A stretch of DNA of 32,703 nucleotides from Hydrogenophilales bacterium RIFOXYD1_FULL_62_11 (GTDB lineage Bacteria; Pseudomonadota; Gammaproteobacteria; Burkholderiales; Thiobacillaceae), in assembly GCA_001802655.1 (NCBI GenBank), contig MGZO01000073.1, positions 28,818-61,520 on the forward strand, read 5' to 3'. This document shows positions 1-6,564 of this stretch, one piece after another; the stretch's first letter is position 1; every line of letters starts with the position of its first letter. Below the pieces are notes generated by a model that ran no database searches, had not been told where the DNA came from, and was given only the letters and a program-made list of their open reading frames with translations. The position numbers and the translations under genes are program-made.

Positions 1-504
1 TCTATTCCTGCTGACAACCAGCTTTTTCAATGGCTCAAGGCGCAACCAGGCGACATTTTAGTGCGTGCATATCTGGCGCAGCATTACATGAACACCGGGC
101 GCATCCGCGAAGCTATCGGTCAATACGAAATTATTTTGCAGCAGTCGCCGAACAATGCTCTTGCGCTTAATAACGTGGCGGCGCTTTACCAGCAGCAAAA
201 GGATCCGCGCGCGCTCGCTACTGCGGAAAAAGCCCACAAACTCAGCCCAAAGGATGCTGCCACCCAAGACACCTTGGGCTGGATTTTAGTGGAACGGGGG
301 CAGCATGTGCGTGGCCTTACGCTATTGCGACAAGCCAGTGCTGGCGCCCCTGCGTCCGCTTCCATCAAGTATCACCTCGCAGTCGCGTTGGTTCGCACCG
401 GTGATTCGGTTGAAGCTCAAAAAATACTCCGGAAGCTATTGCTCAGCAATGCTCCCAAATTTCCGGAAGCAGAAGAGGCAGCGGCTTTGCTGCGAAGCCT
501 CTGA
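1..504 (+). CDS. TPR-repeat protein, C-terminal part (PrsT-like, PEP-CTERM system), truncated by window edge
   Basis: The frame is open from base 1, so the start lies outside the window; the GTG at 61 sits inside a conserved helix and is not a likely start. The 167 visible residues are tetratricopeptide repeats: a typical unit reads LAQHYMNTGRIREAIGQYE, followed by QQSPNNALALNNVAALY and a third unit around DTLGWILVERGQ. The closing part (LAVALVRTGDSVEAQKILRK) is another repeat pair. This pattern matches the C-terminal end of the large TPR lipoprotein (PrsT) that accompanies exosortase/PEP-CTERM export loci. Assignment to PrsT rather than another TPR protein is inference, supported by the PEP-CTERM gene 1 kb away. 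It converges on the methyltransferase gene. A short foldback (AAGCCTC-T-GAGGCTT, 495-509) overlaps the stop codon and might aid termination weakly. Confidence 0.7.
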   Translation, partial: SIPADNQLFQWLKAQPGDILVRAYLAQHYMNTGRIREAIGQYEIILQQSPNNALALNNVAALYQQQKDPRALATAEKAHKLSPKDAATQDTLGWILVERGQHVRGLTLLRQASAGAPASASIKYHLAVALVRTGDSVEAQKILRKLLLSNAPKFPEAEEAAALLRSL

Positions 505-550
505 GGCTTTCAAAAGTAGCCGTGCTCGTGCAATTCGGGACGCCCTCGCA

Positions 551-1426
551 CTATGCGAAAGGATCGTTTTTTAGTCCGCCCAAGGCAAAAAACAAACGCA
601 AATCGGTCAAGTCACGGCGATAACGCGGCTTGAGTTCACCCCGCAATGCAGCGATGCGCTGTCGAAAAGCTTCAGGCAGCGGTTTGTCTGCTGTTTTGAT
701 AACAACAAGAAACGGTACTTTGAAGGTGGATTGCACACAAACTTCAAGTGAGAAATATTTGGCCGCCAAGGCCACAAAGTCTTCCTTAAGAAAGGCTGCA
801 CGTAGCGAGCGTTCGTAATCGAGAGAAAACAGATGGGGCTGGTGATGGGCATTGGCATAGGCGAAAAAAATCACTGACTGCAATGATTTGAGCCGCCCAA
901 AGTCAGTTAAATACAAGGCACCACCTGGTTTCAACACCCGCTGAATTTCGGCAAAACACCTGTCCAAATGCTCTGGTGTCGGCAGGTGATGCAAGGCCAT
1001 GGTGCTGATCACCGCATCCATACTGTGATCCTCAAACGCATCCAGGCGGGTGATATCGGCTTGGCGAAAATCTACATTGTGAAGTTTCAGCGCCTCGGTA
1101 TGCAGCCTTGCGTCAGCCAGCATATTGGGAGACAGATCGATTCCGGTAAAGTGGATGTCCGGGTTGAGTTGGGCAATTTGTGCCAATTGAGTTGCCGGAC
1201 CGCACCCCAAATCAAGCACCGTCCGGCATTCCTGAATGACTTGGCTGATGTGGGCTGAATGAAATAAATAAGCCGCTGCCATCGCACCATTGATACGGCC
1301 AGCCTCCGCATAGGCTGCAACCTGCTCCGCATCTTCCATTACTAAATCGGGCTCAGGTTCGCGCGGCAGGCTCCGTGAGACGAGACATTCACGCAGGAAC
1401 GTAGGGATCAGGGCAAGATTGGGCAT
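551..1426 (-). CDS. class I SAM-dependent methyltransferase
   Basis: This 291-residue protein has the Rossmann-like methyltransferase fold. Motif I (VLDLGCGPATQ, residues 70-80) binds S-adenosylmethionine, followed by the acidic motif II region (FTGIDLSPNMLADA), motif post-II (DFRQADITRLD), and ISTMALHHLP then VLKPGGALYLTDFG, typical of the Methyltransf_11/25 group. The substrate cannot be read from the sequence. Residues 1-60 form an unassigned N-terminal extension, and the C-terminal 100 residues contain aromatic stretches that may shape the substrate pocket. The ATG at 1426 has no good Shine-Dalgarno sequence; an internal ATG at 1339 (MEDAEQVAAY) is an alternative. The gene lies downstream of the PEP-CTERM gene but is separated from it by a strong terminator, so it probably has its own promoter. 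It may serve the surface polysaccharide system, but nothing in the sequence proves that. Confidence 0.85.
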   Translation of the reverse strand: MPNLALIPTFLRECLVSRSLPREPEPDLVMEDAEQVAAYAEAGRINGAMAAAYLFHSAHISQVIQECRTVLDLGCGPATQLAQIAQLNPDIHFTGIDLSPNMLADARLHTEALKLHNVDFRQADITRLDAFEDHSMDAVISTMALHHLPTPEHLDRCFAEIQRVLKPGGALYLTDFGRLKSLQSVIFFAYANAHHQPHLFSLDYERSLRAAFLKEDFVALAAKYFSLEVCVQSTFKVPFLVVIKTADKPLPEAFRQRIAALRGELKPRYRRDLTDLRLFFALGGLKNDPFA

Positions 1427-1444
1427 GGGGTATTTTATAAACGA

Positions 1445-1478
1445 AAAACCCGCACTTGGCTAGCCAAGTGCGGGTTTT
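1445..1478 (-). terminator. intrinsic terminator of the PEP-CTERM gene
   Basis: A perfect 17-bp inverted repeat without spacer centred at 1461.5. Read on the minus strand, the GC-rich stem ends in a run of T. It lies 47 bases past the PEP-CTERM stop codon. The outer A/T pairs make it able to work in both directions. Confidence 0.9.
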
Positions 1479-1489
1479 CTTAACCGTAA

Positions 1490-1509
1490 GGACTGCATAT
1501 TTGCAGTCC
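1490..1509. repeat. short hairpin in the 3' untranslated region of the PEP-CTERM gene
   Basis: GGACTGCA (1490-1497) and TGCAGTCC (1502-1509) form a perfect 8-bp stem with a 4-base loop between the PEP-CTERM stop codon and the main terminator. No T-run follows it, so it is more likely a stabilising 3' hairpin than a second terminator. Confidence 0.6.
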
Positions 1510-1524
1510 CGTCGTTCCGGTCAA

Positions 1525-2316
1525 TCAGGCAGATTTACGCTTGCGCAGTGAAACGCCCATGCCCAAGAGGCCCAAGCCAACCAGAGCCAGGACACCGGGT
1601 TCCGGAACGGTGGTCAGGCCACGCAGGTCAGCCGAGCCAGCGATACACCATTGACCCTCAACCGCGTCGCCAGTCGTACAGCCGTCTGTATTGTCAAACG
1701 GATTTAGTACGGCATTGTCACCAGAGGTGGTGATCGCGATGTCAGCAAAGCCGCCTGCACCGTCACCAATGCCATCGGAATCGAGGAAAGCGACTACGTC
1801 AGCCTCGCCACCAACAACATCCAGAAGGCCAGCACCGCTAAAGGAGATGACATCGCCGGTAAACTGACCGTTGGATGCAAGCGTGTCGGTCGTGCCAAAC
1901 AAGCCATGCCCTTCCAAAACAGCCCAAGGCGTACCCGTATCGATCAGACCAAAGTTGGTTGCCGAATCCTGTGCCAACAAGTTGAAAGTAGGCATCAGGT
2001 AAACGCGCACCTGCCCTGCGGAGAAATCAACAGTGGTAAAGGTGTAGTCGTTGCTAACGTATTGGTCAAACACAAAATAGAGGCGATCGGATCCGCTGCC
2101 GTAGAACAGGTTGCCGTTCACGGTATTGACTTGGCCGTATCCGAGCAACTGCTGACCGTTGCCGCTAATAAACGTTTCTGCCACAGTCGTGGTTTCAAGA
2201 TGGCTGAGCAAGCCCGCGGCGCCAAAGTCCACACCACCAACAACGATAGCTGAAGCGGAACCGGAAGCCGCCAGGCCCAGACCGGCAATTGCCGATGCGA
2301 TAAATTTCTTGTTCAT
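1525..2316 (-). CDS. PEP-CTERM sorting domain-containing secreted protein
   Basis: The 263-residue product has a signal peptide (MNKKFIASAIAGLGLAASG, cleavage probably after the following SASA) and ends in a complete PEP-CTERM tail: VPEP at 237-240, a hydrophobic segment (GVLALVGLGLLGMGVSL) and a basic end (RKRKSA). In this family the tail is recognised by an exosortase and removed on the way to the cell surface or matrix. The middle is acidic and rich in Gly, Asp, Thr and Ser, has no recognised enzyme domain, and has only two cysteines, in DGCTTGDAVEGQWC, which may form one disulfide. The start is set by a strong AAGGAG at 2323-2328. A sigma54-type promoter lies about 75 bases upstream. The function beyond a surface or matrix role is unknown. 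Confidence 0.92.
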   Translation of the reverse strand: MNKKFIASAIAGLGLAASGSASAIVVGGVDFGAAGLLSHLETTTVAETFISGNGQQLLGYGQVNTVNGNLFYGSGSDRLYFVFDQYVSNDYTFTTVDFSAGQVRVYLMPTFNLLAQDSATNFGLIDTGTPWAVLEGHGLFGTTDTLASNGQFTGDVISFSGAGLLDVVGGEADVVAFLDSDGIGDGAGGFADIAITTSGDNAVLNPFDNTDGCTTGDAVEGQWCIAGSADLRGLTTVPEPGVLALVGLGLLGMGVSLRKRKSA

Positions 2317-2390
2317 TTCAAACTCCTTATAAGGAATGATGGGTTAGTAATCTTGCGAGCCAGGCGACCAGCTTCACGCACATCTACAAA

Positions 2391-2405
2391 GCATGTAGCG
2401 TGCCA
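2391..2405 (-). promoter_or_regulatory. predicted sigma54 (RpoN) promoter of the PEP-CTERM gene
   Basis: On the minus strand the sequence reads TGGCACG-CTAC-ATGC followed by T. It matches the -24/-12 consensus TGGCACG-N4-TTGCW at all defined positions but one, with the obligatory GG-N10-GC spacing. A start about 12 bases further gives a leader of roughly 60 bases. Regulators of the PrsR type found with exosortase loci belong to the sigma54 activator class, which fits this placement. Confidence 0.75.
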
Positions 2406-2409
2406 TAAT

Positions 2410-2446
2410 AAAAATATTGTTTTAATTCAATGTGTTGAATATTTTT
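2410..2446. promoter_or_regulatory. AT-rich inverted repeat upstream of the sigma54 promoter, possible activator site
   Basis: ATTCAA (2425-2430) and TTGAAT (2435-2440) form an inverted repeat with a 4-base spacer, and AAAAATATT (2410-2418) is mirrored by AATATTTTT (2438-2446). It sits immediately upstream of the -24 element. Activator sites for sigma54 are usually further upstream (80-150 bases), so a role for another regulator or for DNA bending is as likely. Confidence 0.4.
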
Positions 2447-2652
2447 CAGGCTGACGGAGTGCTTGAAGTGTAAATTTTTTCGACATTGGGCGCGGTCTCT
2501 CAGTAAAGCCAAGCGCAAGCCGGAGGTGGTCTGGATCGTTGGTTTTCACGGGTTGTGGCGACGCCGAGTGAGCGTGGCCAGGCTGGGTTCGGGCGAAGGG
2601 GGGGGCTACAAAAGGTCAGGCGCAGTCGATTACCCGGAAGGCAAAGCGTTGT
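2447..2652. other. intergenic stretch without a recognisable gene
   Basis: Between the inverted repeat and the nitroreductase stop codon no convincing gene is seen. A possible 78-codon plus-strand frame runs into the nitroreductase gene on the opposite strand and has no recognisable motif. A run of eight or more G lies near 2600. It may hold the 3' end of the cassette transcript, but no clear terminator is visible. Confidence 0.5.
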
Positions 2653-3708
2653 TCAGGACTTTTCCAGAAATTGTTCGATGGCTGGCCGGCCAGCTGTGAC
2701 GAGTGGGGGCTTGGCTTTGCCTGTTCTGAACAACATGACCGGCACGAGCGAGCCGAAGTGGATTTTCCAGCCTTCAGCCAGGTCCTGCTGCAACGCTTTC
2801 GGAATACCTGCTGCATCGGCTCCATCTAGTGCATAAAGAGCCGATGCGGGCATGGGTTGCAGGACGCGTCCCAGGCGGGTTGTGGTCAGCCAGATCCGCT
2901 GGAAAACCCGACCCGCCTCGAAGACCGAAGCGGTGTCGGTTTTTTTTACGGTCAACACGCCCAGGTTGGGGGCGAGCCGACACGGCAGGTCGCAGGAACG
3001 CAGCCCCAAAAAGTGGTGCGCGCCAAACCGGTTGGCCATGCGCATGACGGGCCAATGGCGCAGCGTTGAAAAGAGACCGTGCAAGGGCAATTCAACCCCC
3101 AGTGCGCCGGGCGGCAGCCCTGTTTCGCTGGTATCGCGCCAGCCGACGTCAAAGCGGATTGCAGAGAAAAGTTCTTCGTGCAAAACCGGGTTGTGGAAAC
3201 GTTCGGTTTCTGCGCGCCGCATCAGGGCAAGCACGGGTTTTCGATCAGCGGCGGTGTCAAGCCAGTGAAGGGTACATGAGGGGTGAGCGTAAGTAATGGC
3301 ATCCAGTTGAGCGCGCTCCGTGACATTAAACGGCGGCCCCCGAAAACGAAACTGGCGGCTGGTGTGGCGATTCGGGATTTCGTGCCACAAAGGATCAGCC
3401 TGTGTCACGTCAGGCTGCAAATCAATGCTTAGCGCAAGCCCGGGTTGTTCGGGGTCGGGAAAAAGCCTCATATCGGCCTTTACGCCATACTGGCTGGCGG
3501 CAATCGCGAGGTTTTCTGCCAGCGCGCCGAGCGAAAGCAGGTCGAGCACCCGCTGATATCCCGGCTGTTCCCATGCGGTTCGGGTGTGGTGAACCAGGAT
3601 GTGCGAGCCGTCAAGCTGAAAGCGTACGGGATGGTGGTTGTCGGCGGACGGTGCCTGGATGGCGCTTTGCAGCACGCCACGAACCTGTTCCTGCGTGATC
3701 GCTTCCAT
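2653..3708 (-). CDS. nitroreductase-family protein (Acg/Rv1355c C-domain-like), third gene of the acyltransferase cassette
   Basis: The 351-residue protein starts at an ATG sharing one base with the stop codon of the ThiF-like gene (TGATG at 3706-3710), so translation is probably coupled. Residues 19-30 (APSADNHHPVRF) match the FMN-contacting motif seen as APSxHNxQPWxF in Acg-like nitroreductases; the usual Trp is Val here. EIPNRHTSRQFRF and GLPPGALGVE are further family features. Members of this group are flavin proteins that may be reductases, oxidases or flavin-storage proteins. From what is known of the mycobacterial Rv1355c (MoeY) family, a ThiF-like domain and a nitroreductase domain occur fused in one chain, so this pair looks like the split form. 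An A8 run (minus strand, near 2939-2946) is a possible slippage spot, but the frame is intact. The substrate is unknown. Confidence 0.8.
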   Translation of the reverse strand: MEAITQEQVRGVLQSAIQAPSADNHHPVRFQLDGSHILVHHTRTAWEQPGYQRVLDLLSLGALAENLAIAASQYGVKADMRLFPDPEQPGLALSIDLQPDVTQADPLWHEIPNRHTSRQFRFRGPPFNVTERAQLDAITYAHPSCTLHWLDTAADRKPVLALMRRAETERFHNPVLHEELFSAIRFDVGWRDTSETGLPPGALGVELPLHGLFSTLRHWPVMRMANRFGAHHFLGLRSCDLPCRLAPNLGVLTVKKTDTASVFEAGRVFQRIWLTTTRLGRVLQPMPASALYALDGADAAGIPKALQQDLAEGWKIHFGSLVPVMLFRTGKAKPPLVTAGRPAIEQFLEKS

Positions 3709-4565
3709 CAAGCCAACCCCAGTTGGCGGCGTGCGATGGCGATGGCGATCCGGTTGAGTGGATGGCGGTTGCCACCGGGGCGCCAGGTATGGGCGAGCTG
3801 GTTGCGGTAGCCGTCGAACTGGATGCCGTGCGGTGCGCTCCAGACCTTGCCGCGTTGCAGCAGGATTTTGACCGCTTCGCTGGCCGCCACGCCTGCGCAT
3901 AACTGACATGCAATCACGGTTGAGGGACCTTTTCGCTGTTTCAGGTCGACCTTGTTTTTGTCGGCGAGGTAGTGGCGATGCAACAATCCGGGCGCGAGTC
4001 CGACGAGAAAACGCACGGCTTTTTCCAGTTCGCTCCGACCTGACAGCTGAAAGTAATCTTCGAAACTCATGCCGCCAGGCAGGAAGTTCAGTAATGCCGC
4101 ACTCATGCCCAAGGGCGCAACGGTGATGGCCGGGATACGGTGTTCAGCGCAGTAGGCAAAAAGCTGTTCGCGGGCATCGAAAGCAAAAAAGTCCAGACCG
4201 TCCACATAAAGATCGACATCCTGGAAAAACTGCTCAAGATTAGACGCGTTCACCCCGTCAGGGAAACGCCTCAAGTCACTTTCCGGATTAATGTCGCGCA
4301 CCATCGCTTCAAGCGTGTCGACTTTGGGGCGATTGAGACTGGACATGCTGGCGCCCGCCTGACGGTTGAAATTGGCTAATTCAAAAACGTCGAAGTCGGC
4401 GATATTGAATTTTTCTACACCCAGCCGCGCAAATGTCAGCAAATGGGAGCCGCCGACTCCGCCCATGCCAGCAATGGCCACGCGTTTGTGCTTCAGTTGC
4501 TGCTGCTCGTTGTCAGTAAACCAGCCTATATTGCGCGAAAATGCAGCGCTGTAATCGAAGCTCAT
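3708..4565 (-). CDS. E1/ThiF-like adenylyltransferase, second gene of the acyltransferase cassette
   Basis: The 285-residue protein has the E1-type nucleotide-binding fold: GMGGVG at 33-38, the acidic end of the next strand followed by NFNRQ (about 55-69), Lys81 in LNRPKVDTLE, and a conserved Asp in YVDGLDFFAFDAR near 122. Proteins of this class (ThiF, MoeB, ubiquitin E1) adenylate a carboxyl terminus with ATP. Only one CxxC pair is present (CQLC, 220-223), whereas ThiF and MoeB normally use two pairs to hold zinc, so the metal site is reduced or absent. No partner of the ThiS/MoaD type is encoded nearby, which argues against a simple thiamine or molybdopterin role. It lies 18 bases after the acyltransferase gene and overlaps the nitroreductase gene by one base, indicating one transcript. 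Confidence 0.85.
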   Translation of the reverse strand: MSFDYSAAFSRNIGWFTDNEQQQLKHKRVAIAGMGGVGGSHLLTFARLGVEKFNIADFDVFELANFNRQAGASMSSLNRPKVDTLEAMVRDINPESDLRRFPDGVNASNLEQFFQDVDLYVDGLDFFAFDAREQLFAYCAEHRIPAITVAPLGMSAALLNFLPGGMSFEDYFQLSGRSELEKAVRFLVGLAPGLLHRHYLADKNKVDLKQRKGPSTVIACQLCAGVAASEAVKILLQRGKVWSAPHGIQFDGYRNQLAHTWRPGGNRHPLNRIAIAIARRQLGLA

Positions 4566-4583
4566 GCAGGTCCGCCTAACACG

Positions 4584-5378
4584 CTACCTACCGTGAGTAA
4601 CACGATTGGTAATGCCGATTTCGTCTGTTTTGCTGAAAAAGTAAGGGTATAGCGACCGTTCGCCATGTGCGCTTTCGGTTTTCCCGCCGAGTAACTCGAT
4701 TTGCTGGTCAACATAATCCAGCTCCAGTCGCAGCAACACGGCAGGCGCATTGACGCGGTTGCAGATGCGTTCCGGGCCGAAATCGGTAAAGCCCAGCATG
4801 CGTTTGTAGAACGCAGCATGGCGTGGATTAACCTCAATCACGACATCTGTATAGCCCTGCATCACCCGGCCATATATGTAGGCAATATGAAAGAGCGATG
4901 CCAGAATGTGTTTTGAGCCGTGTGTTTGATCAACGGCCAGCTTGGTCAGTTCGCAGACTTTACGGCCAGCCTGACGCAAGTCATCTATTTCCTGCTTGTA
5001 TAACTCTTCAACCAACAACCCATGGGGGGTGTCCAGGCCCAGCGTCAGGGTTCCGATGACTTTGTCATCCTGGGACGCCATCAAGGTAATGCGTTCTGGG
5101 GCTTTCTGGAAGTCGTTCGCTATATAGCCGCGCCCGGCATATTTTCGCTGCACAAGCATGCTGGCCGAGCTCACCCGCTCGTTGGAATGTGCCAGCCGGA
5201 TCTTGAAAGCCTGCTCTTCGATTTTTTCGCCCTGCTGAGGCGTGGCACTTTGAGGCTCGGGTAAAACCAGGTCAGTAAGCCGATACGGAGAGATGGCGAC
5301 AATTGTTTTGTCCCATTCTTCCGCAGCCTTGTTGCGCTGTCTAAAACCGGTAAAGCCCTTGGGTATCTTGACGGACAT
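4584..5378 (-). CDS. FeeM-like N-acyl amino acid synthase (GNAT/autoinducer-synthase fold), first gene of the cassette
   Basis: The 264-residue protein resembles the FeeM catalytic core, which joins a fatty acyl group from acyl carrier protein to the amino group of an amino acid and is structurally related to LuxI-type synthases. Visible hallmarks are KVCELTKLAVD (about 140-150), the central helix ILASLFHIAYIYGR, VNPRHAAFYKRMLGF with NPRH at 184-187, and NAPAVLLRLEL at about 210-220. A related acyltransferase family is known to accompany exosortase loci. The amino acid and acyl chain used cannot be told from sequence. The gene leads a three-gene unit with the ThiF-like and nitroreductase genes and has a sigma54-like promoter just upstream. 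Residues 1-60 are a variable, polar N-terminal part without a recognised domain. Confidence 0.8.
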   Translation of the reverse strand: MSVKIPKGFTGFRQRNKAAEEWDKTIVAISPYRLTDLVLPEPQSATPQQGEKIEEQAFKIRLAHSNERVSSASMLVQRKYAGRGYIANDFQKAPERITLMASQDDKVIGTLTLGLDTPHGLLVEELYKQEIDDLRQAGRKVCELTKLAVDQTHGSKHILASLFHIAYIYGRVMQGYTDVVIEVNPRHAAFYKRMLGFTDFGPERICNRVNAPAVLLRLELDYVDQQIELLGGKTESAHGERSLYPYFFSKTDEIGITNRVTHGR

Positions 5379-5411
5379 AAATTAAACCGGGATAAATGAG
5401 ATCGTAGTTAG

Positions 5412-5451
5412 GGTTGCCATGTTAGCCACTCGTTTGCCATAGCTGGCAACC
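5412..5451. repeat. TTGCCA half-site array upstream of the acyltransferase gene
   Basis: TTGCCA occurs at 5414-5419 and 5434-5439, 20 bases apart, and its reverse complement TGGCAA at 5444-5449. The last two form a palindrome with a 4-base spacer; the outer pair extends to an 8-bp inverted repeat (GGTTGCCA / TGGCAACC). This could be an operator or simply a foldback. Confidence 0.5.
5424..5439 (-). promoter_or_regulatory. possible sigma54 promoter of the FeeM-ThiF-nitroreductase cassette
   Basis: The minus strand reads TGGCAAACGAGTGGCT. It has the exact GG-N10-GC spacing of -24/-12 elements and matches TGGCACG-N4-TTGCW at 9 of 12 defined positions. A start near 5413 would leave a 35-base leader. 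It is weaker than the match before the PEP-CTERM gene and overlaps a palindrome, so competing readings exist. Confidence 0.45.
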
Positions 5452-5494
5452 TTTTAGTGATTATGGATGCAGGGCTAACACGAATCAGTCTTGC

Positions 5495-6499
5495 CTAGGC
5501 TTTGATCCAGCGTGCGGCATCTCGTGCAAAGTAAGTTAGAACGCCATCTGCGCCCGCACGCTTGAACGCCAGCAAGGCCTCCAGCACGCAAGCTTGTTCA
5601 TCCAGCCAGCCATTCTGCGCGGCTGCCTTCAACATAGCGTATTCGCCGCTCACCTGGTAGGCAAAAGTTGGCGCACCATAGGTGTCTTTTATGCGGCGGA
5701 TAATGTCCAGATAAGGCATCCCGGGCTTGACCATCACCATGTCGGCCCCTTCCTGCAAGTCCATTCCGACTTCCCAAAGCGCTTCGTTGCTGTTGGCAGG
5801 GTCCATCTGGTAGGTGGATTTATTGCCTTTTCCCAAATTGGCGGCGGATCCCACGGCGTCACGGAACGGGCCATAGAAACTGGAGGCATACTTGGCTGCA
5901 TAGGCCAGAATCCGGGTGTGGCGGTGACCGGCACCTTCGAGTGCAACCCGGATGGCGGCAACGCGACCGTCCATCATGTCCGAGGGGGCGACGATGTCGG
6001 CGCCCGCCTGTGCATGAACCACTGCCTGTTTGGCCAGTACGGTGACGGTCTCGTCGTTCATGACATAGCCACTTGCGTCGATCAGGCCATCCTGGCCATG
6101 GCTGGTGTAAGGGTCGAGCGCAACATCCGTGATGATGCCCAATTCGGGGAAGCGGCTTTTCAATGCGGCAACGGTACGCGGTACCAGTCCATCCGGGTTG
6201 AGCGCTTCTTCAGCGCCCAGTGTTTTCAAATTGGCGCCGATTACCGGAAACAACGCCAGTGCGGGGATACCCAGTTGCACGCATTCTTCGGCCACGGGGA
6301 GCAGCAAGTCGAGAGACAGCCGCTCCACGCCAGGCATCGATGCGACCGACTCCCGTGCCTTCTGGCCATCCAGCACAAAAACCGGATAAATCAGGTCGTT
6401 TGCCGTAAGCGTGTGCTCACGCATCAGGCGACGGGAAAAGTCATCACGCCGCATGCGGCGCATACGAGTGGCGGGAAATGAGCCAAGCGGCAGGGTCAC
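5495..6499 (-). CDS. hemB: delta-aminolevulinic acid dehydratase (porphobilinogen synthase)
   Basis: HemB condenses two molecules of 5-aminolevulinate to porphobilinogen, the second common step of haem biosynthesis in the cytosol. The 334-residue length is normal. The two active-site lysines lie in AYAAKYASSFYGPFRD (Lys203) and VMVKPGMPYLD (Lys258). The metal-site segment at 125-138 reads DVALDPYTSHGQDG: the three cysteines of the zinc-dependent type are replaced by Ala, Asp and Asp, which places the enzyme in the magnesium-dependent class. The start ATG at 6499 agrees with the family N-terminus (RMRRMRRDDFSRRLMRE). Neighbouring cytochrome c genes point to a haem-demanding respiratory chain. 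Confidence 0.97.
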   Translation of the reverse strand: MTLPLGSFPATRMRRMRRDDFSRRLMREHTLTANDLIYPVFVLDGQKARESVASMPGVERLSLDLLLPVAEECVQLGIPALALFPVIGANLKTLGAEEALNPDGLVPRTVAALKSRFPELGIITDVALDPYTSHGQDGLIDASGYVMNDETVTVLAKQAVVHAQAGADIVAPSDMMDGRVAAIRVALEGAGHRHTRILAYAAKYASSFYGPFRDAVGSAANLGKGNKSTYQMDPANSNEALWEVGMDLQEGADMVMVKPGMPYLDIIRRIKDTYGAPTFAYQVSGEYAMLKAAAQNGWLDEQACVLEALLAFKRAGADGVLTYFARDAARWIKA

Positions 6500-6531
6500 A
6501 CTCTGTCTCCAAAAAATTTACTGAATGAACT

Positions 6532-6558
6532 GGAACTATTTGAAGGTCGGTCGTCTCT
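6532..6558 (+). promoter_or_regulatory. weak sigmaE-like promoter for the candidate small RNA
   Basis: GGAACTA at 6532-6538 is followed after 15 bases by TCTCT at 6554-6558, close to the extracytoplasmic sigma factor pattern GGAACTT-N15/16-TCtgA. Transcription would then start near 6565, right before the first hairpin. The match is partial and alternatives cannot be excluded. Confidence 0.3.
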
Positions 6559-6564
6559 GTACTG

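Noticed and set aside
495..509. Foldback AAGCCTC-T-GAGGCTT at the end of the TPR gene as terminator
   Set aside because: The workable stem is only about five pairs and no proper T-run follows.
1445..1478. Possible sigma54 element (TGGCTAG-N4-GTGC) before the methyltransferase gene
   Set aside because: It falls inside the terminator palindrome, and beyond the GG/GC spacing the match is poor.
2463..2699. 78-codon plus-strand frame upstream of the PEP-CTERM gene
   Set aside because: It overlaps the nitroreductase 3' end, has no recognisable motif and is rich in Arg and Gly as expected from GC-rich noncoding sequence.
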